This document shows positions 17,747 to 25,169 of a DNA stretch of 64,000 bases, one piece after another. A program made the translations under genes and the position numbers. The notes beneath the pieces were generated by a model, which did not search any database, had not been told where the DNA came from, and saw only the letters and a list, made by a program, of their open reading frames with translations. The stretch lies in contig JAFGFU010000008.1 in NCBI GenBank assembly GCA_016930915.1, positions 29,561 through 93,560 on the forward strand, in the 5' to 3' direction. Source of the stretch: Campylobacterales bacterium (GTDB lineage: Bacteria; Campylobacterota; Campylobacteria; Campylobacterales; Sulfurospirillaceae). How positions within the stretch are numbered: the stretch's first letter is position 1; every line of letters begins with the position of its first letter.

Positions 17747-18394
17747 ATGGCAACATCTGAAAAAGAAAGTACTCAAATAGAAAACAGTAAAAACCATACG
17801 ATTAAAAAAATAAATTTTAATCATTATTTATCAACGTATGAGCAAATCAAAGCAAAACTTGACCCTGACATTTCTATTGCGCTGGAAAAAGAAGGCATTG
17901 CTCATATAAAAAATCTTCATACACGTTTTTATGTCTTTCTTCCTATAGCTATTGTTAGTACCTTTTACGTCTCTTGGCTAGTATTTATACCACTTTATCT
18001 ATTGGCTTTTTCATATTTATACAGAAGCAAAAAACAAGAAAAATTGTCACCAACCCAAATTGAAAATGTCATAAAATCATTGATTAATCAAGAATATAAC
18101 AAACAGCTCGCTACCTATAGAAAAGAGGTGGGCATTGTAAACTATATTCCTGAAGGTCTAAAATATGAAGCTTTAAAGCTTCTCACGAGCTCTGGAAATA
18201 ATTATTATAATGCTGAAACAAGTTTGATTGATCAAGCCTTTAGACTACAAGCCGATGGCATTATAAATGTCACGCTAAATTCAACCTCCTCAACACAAGT
18301 AAACGGTCGTACTGGCGAAAAAGGCTACATCTCTTCTAGCGTCAGCACAACCGTATATCTACAAGGTATGGCGATTAAATTAAACAAGGAATAG
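17747..18394 (+). CDS. hypothetical membrane protein of the TA cassette
   Basis: 215 residues, ATG at 17747 with AAGGAAA upstream. A lysine-rich cytoplasmic stretch is followed by a hydrophobic hairpin at about residues 61-92, then a soluble C-terminal domain. The last 60 residues (SLIDQAFRLQADGIINVTLN, then alternating strands) look like a small YbjQ-type alpha/beta fold. Two bases separate its stop from the antitoxin-like gene, so it is co-transcribed. Role unknown; it may be a third component or cargo of the cassette. AT-rich codon use differs from the genes upstream of the tRNA. Confidence 0.65.
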   Translation: MATSEKESTQIENSKNHTIKKINFNHYLSTYEQIKAKLDPDISIALEKEGIAHIKNLHTRFYVFLPIAIVSTFYVSWLVFIPLYLLAFSYLYRSKKQEKLSPTQIENVIKSLINQEYNKQLATYRKEVGIVNYIPEGLKYEALKLLTSSGNNYYNAETSLIDQAFRLQADGIINVTLNSTSSTQVNGRTGEKGYISSSVSTTVYLQGMAIKLNKE

Positions 18395-18396
18395 CA

Positions 18397-18618
18397 ATGG
18401 CAAAAAACTATGTCGCAGATAAAGATGTACTCTTAGAACTTGCAGGTGGTGCTCTTGCACTTACTCAAGGACTAGGAAACGGGGAAGAAGTAGAATCAGA
18501 TAGGAGAGCAATGGGTGCTTTAAAACTTGAGATTTTAGATACAAAAGATACCGAGATTGACTATAACGCTACACTCAAAAGAATAAAAACCTTAAGGTCA
18601 AAATATGAACGAGACTAA
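18397..18618 (+). CDS. putative antitoxin of zeta-type toxin
   Basis: 73 residues, ATG at 18397 behind AAGGAA. Small, acidic and helical: KDVLLELAGGALALTQGLGN, then a second helix KRIKTLRSKYERD. Its 3' end overlaps the zeta toxin start by 14 bases, the usual tight coupling of antitoxin and toxin. Assignment rests on this position and on the presence of a close paralogue at 19633-19848; the family itself is not one I can name. If it acts like epsilon, it would block the kinase site of the toxin. Confidence 0.65.
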   Translation: MAKNYVADKDVLLELAGGALALTQGLGNGEEVESDRRAMGALKLEILDTKDTEIDYNATLKRIKTLRSKYERD

Positions 18619-19342
18619 CGACATGGTTAAAGATAAGCTTGAGGAAGTTTGGCATACAGAAATTAAGATAGTTTACAATAACGCTACTCCTAACCAACAA
18701 CAACCTCAAGCTTTCGTACTAGGTGGACAGCCTGGAGCAGGAAAAGCATCAATGTCCCAAGTAGCTGGTGAACGCCTTGATAAAAATGTTGTCATCATTA
18801 ACGGTGACGATTTGAGAAAATATTATCCTGAATATAAAAGACTGCAAAAAGAACAAGGGCAAGATGCTCCAAAATACACAGCAGAATTTGCTGGAAAAAT
18901 GACAGAAGCGATCTTAAAAAAAGCAATCGATGAAAAATACAACATCATCATTGAAGGAACGTTTCGAACAAGTGAAACCCCAATAAAAACGCTTCAACAC
19001 TTCAAAGATAACGGCTACACAACCCATGTTTTAATCCAAACGTGCCATCAATCAATCAGTTGGCAAACATGTCTTGATAGGTATGAGAGAATGCTTCACG
19101 ACAATCCAAAAGAAGCACGATTTACAGATAAAAAACATCATGATGTGGTTGTGCAAAATCTCGCGAAAAATATCCAAGAAGTTCAAAACAGTGGATTAGT
19201 GGATCATATGCAGATTTTTGTCCGCATACCCACAAAAGGTACAGAAAACGAGTTCCAACAAAAAGAGATTTATAACAGTAGTCTGTCTAAAATAGTAAAT
19301 ATTTCAACGATTAACCAATACCTATTTGATGAAAAAAATTGA
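18605..19342 (+). CDS. zeta-toxin family kinase with altered Walker A
   Basis: 245 residues. The zeta/PezT fold is clear: Walker A-like GGQPGAGKAS at about residues 39-48, the substrate-side NGDDLRKYYPEY with the catalytic aspartate, and EGTFRTSETP. These enzymes phosphorylate UDP-N-acetylglucosamine and block wall synthesis. The residue after the Walker lysine is Ala (codon GCA) in place of the expected Thr or Ser, one transition from ACA. A serine follows one place later. The enzyme may be weak or dead. It overlaps the antitoxin-like gene and is the last intact gene of the cassette. Confidence 0.85.
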   Translation: MNETNDMVKDKLEEVWHTEIKIVYNNATPNQQQPQAFVLGGQPGAGKASMSQVAGERLDKNVVIINGDDLRKYYPEYKRLQKEQGQDAPKYTAEFAGKMTEAILKKAIDEKYNIIIEGTFRTSETPIKTLQHFKDNGYTTHVLIQTCHQSISWQTCLDRYERMLHDNPKEARFTDKKHHDVVVQNLAKNIQEVQNSGLVDHMQIFVRIPTKGTENEFQQKEIYNSSLSKIVNISTINQYLFDEKN

Positions 19343-19363
19343 CAAGAACATCCCAAAAAAAAT

Positions 19364-19507
19364 TTAGTGTTTCATAATATTTTTTTGTACTGTATCTGCA
19401 CTGTAAATTTCTTCTGTTCCAAGTCTTAGTGCTGATAGTTGTGCCAGAGCAAAAAATGGAGTTTTTGAGAAGAAGATAGAATTACGAAAGTCCGTATTTA
19501 TGGTCAT
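19364..19507 (-). CDS. small ORF, possible gene remnant
   Basis: 47 codons on the minus strand, ATG at 19505-19507, stop at 19364-19366, running against the zeta toxin gene. The predicted peptide (for example ALAQLSALRLGTEEIYSADT) has normal composition and could be the tail of a lost gene. No ribosome binding site is seen and a TAA lies directly before the ATG. It occupies most of the otherwise empty 290 bases between toxin and second antitoxin. Confidence 0.3.
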   Translation of the reverse strand: MTINTDFRNSIFFSKTPFFALAQLSALRLGTEEIYSADTVQKNIMKH

Positions 19508-19541
19508 TTATAGTTTTTTATAAATTACTTTGAGCCATCCA

Positions 19542-19555
19542 TTCCTCTCTGCCAT
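19542..19555. repeat. direct repeat, distal end (att-like right)
   Basis: TTCCTCTCTGCCAT, identical to the tRNA-Ser 3' end at 17684-17697. It encloses about 1.85 kb with the membrane protein, antitoxin and zeta toxin genes. No integrase gene lies inside. Confidence 0.65.
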
Positions 19556-19632
19556 GACTCACAAAACTTTTTCAAATCATTTTTTCTAAGAAATTAATCA
19601 TATAATTATCCATAAAAAACAAGGAATCTTCA

Positions 19633-19848
19633 ATGGCAACAATCATGGAAAAAGATGTTTTATTAGAACTTGCACGTGGTGCTCTTGCGCTTACTCAAGG
19701 ACTTGGTAATGGAGACGAAGTAGAGGCTGATAGAAACGCAATGGGTACTTTATGGGCGGAAATAATGGATACAAATTATCAAAAGATTGACTATGATGCC
19801 ATGCTTAAAAGAGTTAAAGCTTTAAGGGCAAAATACGAGAGAGATTAG
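19633..19848 (+). CDS. second antitoxin-like protein, no toxin
   Basis: 71 residues, a clear paralogue of 18397-18618: both contain KDVLLELA-GALALTQGLGNG and end in SKYERD or AKYERD. The upstream AACAAGGAAT is also shared. No toxin gene follows; instead the Sel1 gene converges one base away. It lies just outside the distal repeat, so it may be the remnant of an older cassette at the same tRNA, or a solitary antitoxin that neutralises the zeta toxin. Confidence 0.7.
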   Translation: MATIMEKDVLLELARGALALTQGLGNGDEVEADRNAMGTLWAEIMDTNYQKIDYDAMLKRVKALRAKYERD

Positions 19849-19849
19849 A

Positions 19850-20479
19850 TTATTGCATCTCACTTCGTAATTTTCCATACTTATCACACGCTATAGAAAG
19901 TCCTTGTTCACATGCTTTTTTATAAAGTGAAAGTGCTTTATTTAAATCTTTTGGAGCACCTTGTCCGTTACGGTACATCACCCCTAGGTTATAGCAACTC
20001 TTTTCGTACCCCTCGTTGCAGGTTTTTTGGAATAATTCAAACGCTCTTGCGTAATTTTGCTGAACGCCATTTCCTTTATAGTACATCAAAGCCGTGTTAT
20101 AACATCCTCTCGTGTGCCCGTTTTCACAGGTTTTATAAAAAAGGGTAAAGGCTTTGATGGTGTCTTTTTGCACACCCTCACCGCTCTCGTACATCATACC
20201 TAAGTTATAACACGCATCACTAAAACCACCCTCGCACGCTTGAGTATAAAGTTTAACTGCCTTTATATCGTTTTTATAAACACCTAGTCCTGTATCGTAC
20301 ATATTAGCAAGGTTGTAGCATGCTTCAGGATTTCCAGTGGCGCAAGAAGCCTCAAAATACTCTGCTGCTTTTGCAAAATCGTGACGCTCATATGCACTAA
20401 GACCTTGCATTAAATCATTGGCGTACACAAAAGAAGTACCGAGGAATAACACACTTATGTAGTAGCATAATTTTTTCAT
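19850..20479 (-). CDS. Sel1-repeat secreted protein (Hcp-like)
   Basis: 209 residues. Signal peptide of about 20 residues (ends SFVYA). The rest is five Sel1-like repeats of 36 residues, each with a C-x7-C pair (for example CATGNPEAC, CEGGFSDAC), as in the cysteine-rich Hcp proteins of Helicobacter. The pairs would form disulfides in the periplasm. Function probably protein binding; the partner is unknown. The stop is one base from the end of the second antitoxin gene on the other strand. Confidence 0.88.
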   Translation of the reverse strand: MKKLCYYISVLFLGTSFVYANDLMQGLSAYERHDFAKAAEYFEASCATGNPEACYNLANMYDTGLGVYKNDIKAVKLYTQACEGGFSDACYNLGMMYESGEGVQKDTIKAFTLFYKTCENGHTRGCYNTALMYYKGNGVQQNYARAFELFQKTCNEGYEKSCYNLGVMYRNGQGAPKDLNKALSLYKKACEQGLSIACDKYGKLRSEMQ

Positions 20480-20488
20480 GATTTCTCC

Positions 20489-21154
20489 TTATTTATATGT
20501 TCCATTGTAAGTCACTTCATCAAACAACAACTCTTCTAACAATTCAGGAAAAAGACGCATAGTCATAAACAAAGCGACATTATTGGCAATCGATAAAGGC
20601 GTATGACTTTTAGAAATAGCCTCTTCCAAATAGGACTGATCTTCCCTCGTGTAGCGCCTAATGGAGTAGATAAAATCTTTCACAATTTGCTTTGAAGCAG
20701 TGTCTTGAGCACTTTGTTGATAATTTACATGTAAAGATTCAAGATTCCAAATGGAAGAAGAAAATATCTCTTGAATACTTTGATTGGTAACAAACTCTTC
20801 AAATGCTTTTTTCACATCAAAATCAATCATCAAAGAGGGTTTGGTATCGCCGATAAAATAGATATATTCTCTCTCTATCGCACCTTTAAAATTATTTTTT
20901 TCTTGAAAACGGTGTCGAATAAAAAGAACTTTTTTACCAATGCGTTTGGAAACCAATTCACCACTTTGCATCTTATGCCATGAAATTTCCTGATACGATT
21001 TAGGGGGATGTTTACCTTTTAAAATCGCCTCTTTAATGGCATTTTTATAAACCATTTCAATGGATGAAGAGAGCGTTTCATCTTTTTGTTGCGTATGATT
21101 TTCACACCCTAAAAAAATTCCCAATACCAAAATGCCAATGTTTCTATATTTCAT
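20489..21154 (-). CDS. hypothetical lipoprotein
   Basis: 221 residues. The N-terminus ends in LGIFLGC, giving a lipobox cysteine at 17. No recognised domain in the mature part, which is mixed alpha/beta and basic. It lies nine bases before the Sel1 gene on the same strand and is probably in one transcript with it. A palindrome at 20724-20735 is read as L-H-V-N. Confidence 0.65.
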   Translation of the reverse strand: MKYRNIGILVLGIFLGCENHTQQKDETLSSSIEMVYKNAIKEAILKGKHPPKSYQEISWHKMQSGELVSKRIGKKVLFIRHRFQEKNNFKGAIEREYIYFIGDTKPSLMIDFDVKKAFEEFVTNQSIQEIFSSSIWNLESLHVNYQQSAQDTASKQIVKDFIYSIRRYTREDQSYLEEAISKSHTPLSIANNVALFMTMRLFPELLEELLFDEVTYNGTYK

Positions 21155-21232
21155 TGAACACTCCTTTAGGCTTATTATACACCCAAGTGACTATAAAATC
21201 TTTACATGTAAAAGAGTGCTAAAGCGCTCTTC

Positions 21233-21261
21233 TTGAAATGATAGCTTTGTCGTGCTATACT
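21233..21261 (+). promoter_or_regulatory. sigma70 promoter of gntR gene
   Basis: TTGAAA, 17-base spacer, TATACT, ending 29 bases before the ATG at 21291. It is the best -35/-10 pair seen in the window. An eight-pair hairpin (AAGAGTGC TAAA GCGCTCTT, about 21212-21231) lies just upstream. Confidence 0.7.
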
Positions 21262-21290
21262 AAATAAAATTGAATACCAAGAGAGTTTTT

Positions 21291-21947
21291 ATGATTAATC
21301 TTCAAAAAGTTCAAATGTTACCTGCTCGTGAACAAGTGGCTTCTATGTTGCGTTCTTCGATTCTCTCTGGTGGCATTGCACCAGGGCAATCCATTACGCT
21401 TGATAGTGTTGGTGAGCAGGTGGGTATGTCTCGTACTCCTGTGCGAGAGGCATTTCAGATTTTAGCAGCAGAGGGACTTTTAGAGTTACGTCAAAATCGT
21501 TGCGCCATTGTAAAAGGTATATCGGTTGAAGCCATTAAAGACCACTATGAGATGCGTATTTTACTGGAAACGGAAGCACTTAGACGTGCGTGTGAGCGTA
21601 TGAATAATGAAACCCTTAAAGCCATAAAAAAAGTCAATGAAGAAGGCAAACGTGCGAAAGAAAATGGTGATACACAAGCCTATAATCTTGCCAATCAAGC
21701 CTTTCATATGATTATTTGGGAAGCAGCGAAGAGTGAAAAACTCAAATATTTTCTCTCCTTACTCTGGAATGGTCTTTCCATGAACCGACTCGTTACGGCG
21801 CAAGAGTATGCAGGAATCTCGTTTGCAGATCATTCAAAAATTGTCGAACAATTGGAAAAAAAAGAGTATGAAGATGCATGCGAAACGATGCGTCAGCATA
21901 TTATTTACAGTATGAATAGCACACTTGCCAACTATAAAGCAAACTAA
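21291..21947 (+). CDS. GntR-family (FadR-type) transcriptional regulator
   Basis: 218 residues from the ATG at 21291. Winged helix-turn-helix at the N-terminus (VGEQVGMSRTPVREAFQIL, about 46-64), then an all-helical FCD ligand domain with the metal-binding pattern (D/H residues around NQAFHMIIW and ISFADHSKI). FCD regulators often respond to organic acids. It converges on the tartrate dehydratase/fumarase operon, and a perfect palindrome of GntR style lies upstream of that operon's first gene, so local control is likely. Confidence 0.88.
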   Translation: MINLQKVQMLPAREQVASMLRSSILSGGIAPGQSITLDSVGEQVGMSRTPVREAFQILAAEGLLELRQNRCAIVKGISVEAIKDHYEMRILLETEALRRACERMNNETLKAIKKVNEEGKRAKENGDTQAYNLANQAFHMIIWEAAKSEKLKYFLSLLWNGLSMNRLVTAQEYAGISFADHSKIVEQLEKKEYEDACETMRQHIIYSMNSTLANYKAN

Positions 21948-21948
21948 A

Positions 21949-21966
21949 GAGGCACAAAGGTGCCTC
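21949..21966. terminator. bidirectional terminator between gntR and ttdB
   Basis: GAGGCAC AAAG GTGCCTC, a perfect seven-pair stem placed between convergent genes, followed by CCTCTTTT on the plus strand. Confidence 0.75.
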
Positions 21967-21972
21967 CCTCTT

Positions 21973-22587
21973 TTAACTTTTAGCAATCATAGAGACAATC
22001 TCTTTTGCCGTCTCTTTGAAAGCGACTTCTTTCTTTTGATGAAACCCAATCTTATTATTTTCAAACAGATTGTTTCCCTCCGTATCAATGGAAATAATTA
22101 AAGGTCCAAACTCTTTGACCTTCATAATCCAAAAGGCTTCAGGCATACCAAACTCTGGCCACTCTTTGCCTTCTATTTTTTCCACTTCTTCGGCTGCTAC
22201 CACACCACAACCTCCAGGAAAAACTGCATGAACAGCAGTACTCTCTTTACAGCCTTCTGCTGTTTTAGCACCCATGCCACCTTTACCAATGACCAACTTG
22301 ACACCCGTTTTGGCTAAAAACTCTTTCTCGTAACGCTCCATACGCATACTGGTAGTCGGTCCTATGGAGACCATTTCCCAACCATTTTCGACATCTTTAA
22401 CAATAGGTCCTGCATGAAAAATAGCAATTCGATCTAAGGGAAGCTTTGGCATAATGCCTTCAGCTACAACTCTTCGATGTCCCTCATCTCTACAGGTCAC
22501 CAGTGTGCCACTCAGATAAACAATGTCTCCCACTTTAAGTGATTTGATCGCTTCATCAGAAATTGGTGTTGTTAATACTTTTTTCAT
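21973..22587 (-). CDS. ttdB: L(+)-tartrate dehydratase / class I fumarase beta subunit
   Basis: 204 residues, matching the C-terminal half of class I fumarases and TtdB (about 200 residues). GDIVYLSGTLVTCRDEGHRR and the GPTTSMRMERYE segment are typical of the substrate-binding beta domain. It overlaps the alpha subunit gene by ATGA. Together they form an oxygen-sensitive Fe-S hydro-lyase converting tartrate to oxaloacetate or fumarate to malate. Subunit lengths and the adjacent carrier favour the Ttd reading; fumarase cannot be excluded. Confidence 0.82.
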   Translation of the reverse strand: MKKVLTTPISDEAIKSLKVGDIVYLSGTLVTCRDEGHRRVVAEGIMPKLPLDRIAIFHAGPIVKDVENGWEMVSIGPTTSMRMERYEKEFLAKTGVKLVIGKGGMGAKTAEGCKESTAVHAVFPGGCGVVAAEEVEKIEGKEWPEFGMPEAFWIMKVKEFGPLIISIDTEGNNLFENNKIGFHQKKEVAFKETAKEIVSMIAKS

Positions 22588-23483
22588 AAATTGACTCCTT
22601 TGTGAGAGATAATTTCATAATTTAAATTTTCATCGAAACGAATCACGCCATGACGATTTGCCCAACAGCCAACCGTAATACCTACACCTAAAACGGAAGG
22701 GTGATGTGCCATACCCTCGACATGCACTGCCATAACACTGTTTTTTCCTGAAATACCCTGAGGTCCTAACCCAATGGCATTAAGTCCTTCTTCAATTTTT
22801 TTCTCCATTGCCGCAGCTTTCGGATGTGGATGCGATGTTCCAATTGGACGGAGCATTGCTTTTTTAGAGAGCAGAGCAGCAGAATTTGAACACGTACCAA
22901 TGCCCACACCCACCACCAAAGGAGGGCAGGCATTAATCCCCCAATCCACAATCGTATCAAAAACAAATTTCATAGCCCCTTCATACCCTGCCAATGGAGG
23001 TAAAACAATACTTCGACCAGGGAGTGAACAGCCACCACCTGCTTGATAGACTTCAATTTCAACGTTTGAACTATCATCTACAATTTCCCATTCAATAAAT
23101 GGAACTTCTGTCCCTACGTTTGTGCCTGTATTGACTTCATCAAACACTTCTACAGCATTTAAACGAAGCGGTGCGCTTTTCGTTGCTGCGATGGTTGCTT
23201 CTCTTAAAATACCACGCAATTGTCCTAGAAGAGGAAATTTAGCACCTGAGCGCACAAAAAACTGAATTACCCCTGTATCTTGACAAGTAGGGCGGTTGAG
23301 TGTAAGTGCTTTGTCTATATTATCAAACATAACATCGTAAATTACCTTAGCAAGAGGTGCCTCTTCTTGAACTCGAAGCTCCTCTAATTTTGCCATAACA
23401 TCATCGGGTAACTTTTTAGATACCACATCAACAAATTTTCCTATAACATCCACCATTTTTGTGGTTTGTCCAAATGTCGCCAT
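22584..23483 (-). CDS. ttdA: L(+)-tartrate dehydratase / class I fumarase alpha subunit
   Basis: 299 residues, against about 303 in E. coli TtdA. Three cysteines in conserved settings would hold the [4Fe-4S] cluster: Cys67 in PTCQDTG, Cys186 in NACPPLV and Cys273 in VGCWANR. AGGGCSLPGRS is also characteristic. It lies downstream of the DASS carrier gene and overlaps the beta gene. The product, oxaloacetate or malate, would feed fumarate respiration, common in this group. Induction is probably under the GntR regulator at 21291. Confidence 0.82.
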   Translation of the reverse strand: MATFGQTTKMVDVIGKFVDVVSKKLPDDVMAKLEELRVQEEAPLAKVIYDVMFDNIDKALTLNRPTCQDTGVIQFFVRSGAKFPLLGQLRGILREATIAATKSAPLRLNAVEVFDEVNTGTNVGTEVPFIEWEIVDDSSNVEIEVYQAGGGCSLPGRSIVLPPLAGYEGAMKFVFDTIVDWGINACPPLVVGVGIGTCSNSAALLSKKAMLRPIGTSHPHPKAAAMEKKIEEGLNAIGLGPQGISGKNSVMAVHVEGMAHHPSVLGVGITVGCWANRHGVIRFDENLNYEIISHKGVNL

Positions 23484-23520
23484 CGTTTTCTCCTTTTTTT
23501 ATAACAGTGTGTAAAATGTA

Positions 23521-24930
23521 TTACACAAAAATAAAGACACCCAAAATTAAAACAGCCATATAAATTAATGCAAAGATGGCACCTAATGCCCACCATGTTC
23601 CTTGTGAAATATAACCAGCCCCATACCAAATCGGTGAAGGCCCTGTACCATAAGGGGTAATGATTCCCATAAGTCCAATAGCACTAGAGAGCAAAATTAA
23701 AAATGCTGGAAGTTGATCTGGAGAAATTAATTTCACAGCAATAATAATAAAAATGGGTAAAAGAGCTGTAGTATGCGCTGTTAAACTTGCGAAAAAATAG
23801 TGCAAGAGAAAAAAGAGCACAATCATAGAAATCATTAACATCGTTGGGCTTAACCCAACCAAATAGATTTCTGTGCCTTTTCCAATCCATGCTAAAACAC
23901 CTACATTTTTAAGACCAGAAGCCAATGCAACCAATGTTGCAAACCAAACAAAAATATTCCATGCTGCCTTATTACCAATCACATCTTCCCATGTAATAAC
24001 ATTGGTGAGGACCATAAGAGCGGTAATAGAAATCGCCGCCATGGTTGCATTAACACCCAATTGTTTTCCAAAAATCCACAAAATAAGTGCAAGCAGTGCA
24101 AACGATGCCATTAAAATTTCTTTTAAACTAATCGCACCCATTTTTTTAAGTTCTTCAGCTGCCCATGCAGGTGCTTCAGGGGATTTCTTTTGCGTTGGAG
24201 GATAAATCCAATAGACCAATAAAGGTGTCACTAAAAAAAGTGGCAACAACAGAGGCACCATAATTTTTGCCCACGCACCCCACTCAATAGTAATATGAGC
24301 ACCCTTTGCAATTAAATCTAATGCTAAAAGATTTGGAGCAAGTGCGGTTAAGAACATAGAACTTGTTACACACGTTGCTGCCATGGCAACCCACGTAATG
24401 TAAGCACCCATTTTACGAGGTTCATGTTCAGGAGTTGAGTTAAAAAGAATGGGGATATTAATTGCTATCGGATAAATAGTTCCACCACCACGTGCTGTAT
24501 TTGAAGGCATAAAGGGAGCTAAAACCAAATCTGCAAAAGCCACCGCATACCCAAGTCCCAGTGAACTTTTTCCCATATATCTAATCATCACCAATGAAAT
24601 ACGCTTTCCTAAGCCTGTTTTTTGATAGCCCATAGCAAACATAAACGCTGCAAAAATAAGCCAAATAATGCTATTGGAAAAACCAGAAAGTGCCCATTTA
24701 ACATTTTCTGCTGGTGTTTTACCGACAAGCCCAACAAGGGAAACAAAAGAAACACCGACTAACCCAACAAGTGCTGCAGGAACTGGCTCAATAACAAGAC
24801 CAACAATAACTGCTAAAAAAACAGCTAAAAAATGCCAACCAACAGGTGTTAATCCCTCCGGAGTGGGTATAAACCAAAGAACCAAAAGCACAGCAACAGG
24901 AATAAGCATTCCAATAGTCTGCTTTGACAT
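23521..24930 (-). CDS. DASS-family dicarboxylate/tartrate carrier (TtdT/CitT-like)
   Basis: 469 residues, about 12 membrane segments. The SNTARGGG motif (about residue 145) and the second ITPYGTGPSPIWY motif near the C-terminus are the two substrate/Na+ hairpin signatures of the DASS family. It resembles the exchangers CitT and TtdT, which swap tartrate or citrate for succinate. The gene is the first of the operon with ttdA and ttdB, 37 bases ahead of ttdA. Substrate: probably a C4 dicarboxylate or tartrate, by context. Confidence 0.85.
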   Translation of the reverse strand: MSKQTIGMLIPVAVLLVLWFIPTPEGLTPVGWHFLAVFLAVIVGLVIEPVPAALVGLVGVSFVSLVGLVGKTPAENVKWALSGFSNSIIWLIFAAFMFAMGYQKTGLGKRISLVMIRYMGKSSLGLGYAVAFADLVLAPFMPSNTARGGGTIYPIAINIPILFNSTPEHEPRKMGAYITWVAMAATCVTSSMFLTALAPNLLALDLIAKGAHITIEWGAWAKIMVPLLLPLFLVTPLLVYWIYPPTQKKSPEAPAWAAEELKKMGAISLKEILMASFALLALILWIFGKQLGVNATMAAISITALMVLTNVITWEDVIGNKAAWNIFVWFATLVALASGLKNVGVLAWIGKGTEIYLVGLSPTMLMISMIVLFFLLHYFFASLTAHTTALLPIFIIIAVKLISPDQLPAFLILLSSAIGLMGIITPYGTGPSPIWYGAGYISQGTWWALGAIFALIYMAVLILGVFIFV

Positions 24931-24986
24931 GTAAACCTCCCTTTAAAAATTTTTTACCTTCTTTATTCTAAATATAAATAAAATAT

Positions 24987-25012
24987 ATTTAATATGTGAT
25001 AACATATTAAAT
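24987..25012. promoter_or_regulatory. perfect palindrome, candidate GntR operator
   Basis: ATTTAATATGT GATA ACATATTAAAT: two perfect 11-base arms with a four-base spacer, 57 bases upstream of the carrier gene start, in the 240-base gap shared with the MFS gene. ATGT-N4-ACAT at its core resembles FadR-type GntR sites. It is unrelated to the dispersed TTTACATGTAAA element. Confidence 0.65.
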
Positions 25013-25169
25013 CATTCTATGCTTAGTAAACTTAAAAATTATATAAAACAAAGATTCATTTAAAAAAACTTTTTATCATGTTTCCAAAAAGAATTTAATT
25101 CAATTTATTTACGTCGAATTTACCTAAATCTCCCTATAATTTTGTCAATACCATTTAATTGAGAAATAT

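Noticed and set aside
17697..19541. Prophage or integrative element with integrase
   Set aside because: No integrase, portal, or conjugation gene is encoded; only the toxin cassette is seen between the repeats.
21973..23483. Fumarase as the firm name for the two hydro-lyase subunits
   Set aside because: Length, sequence as recalled from TtdA and the adjacent DASS carrier favour tartrate dehydratase, but the two cannot be separated by sequence alone, so both are named.
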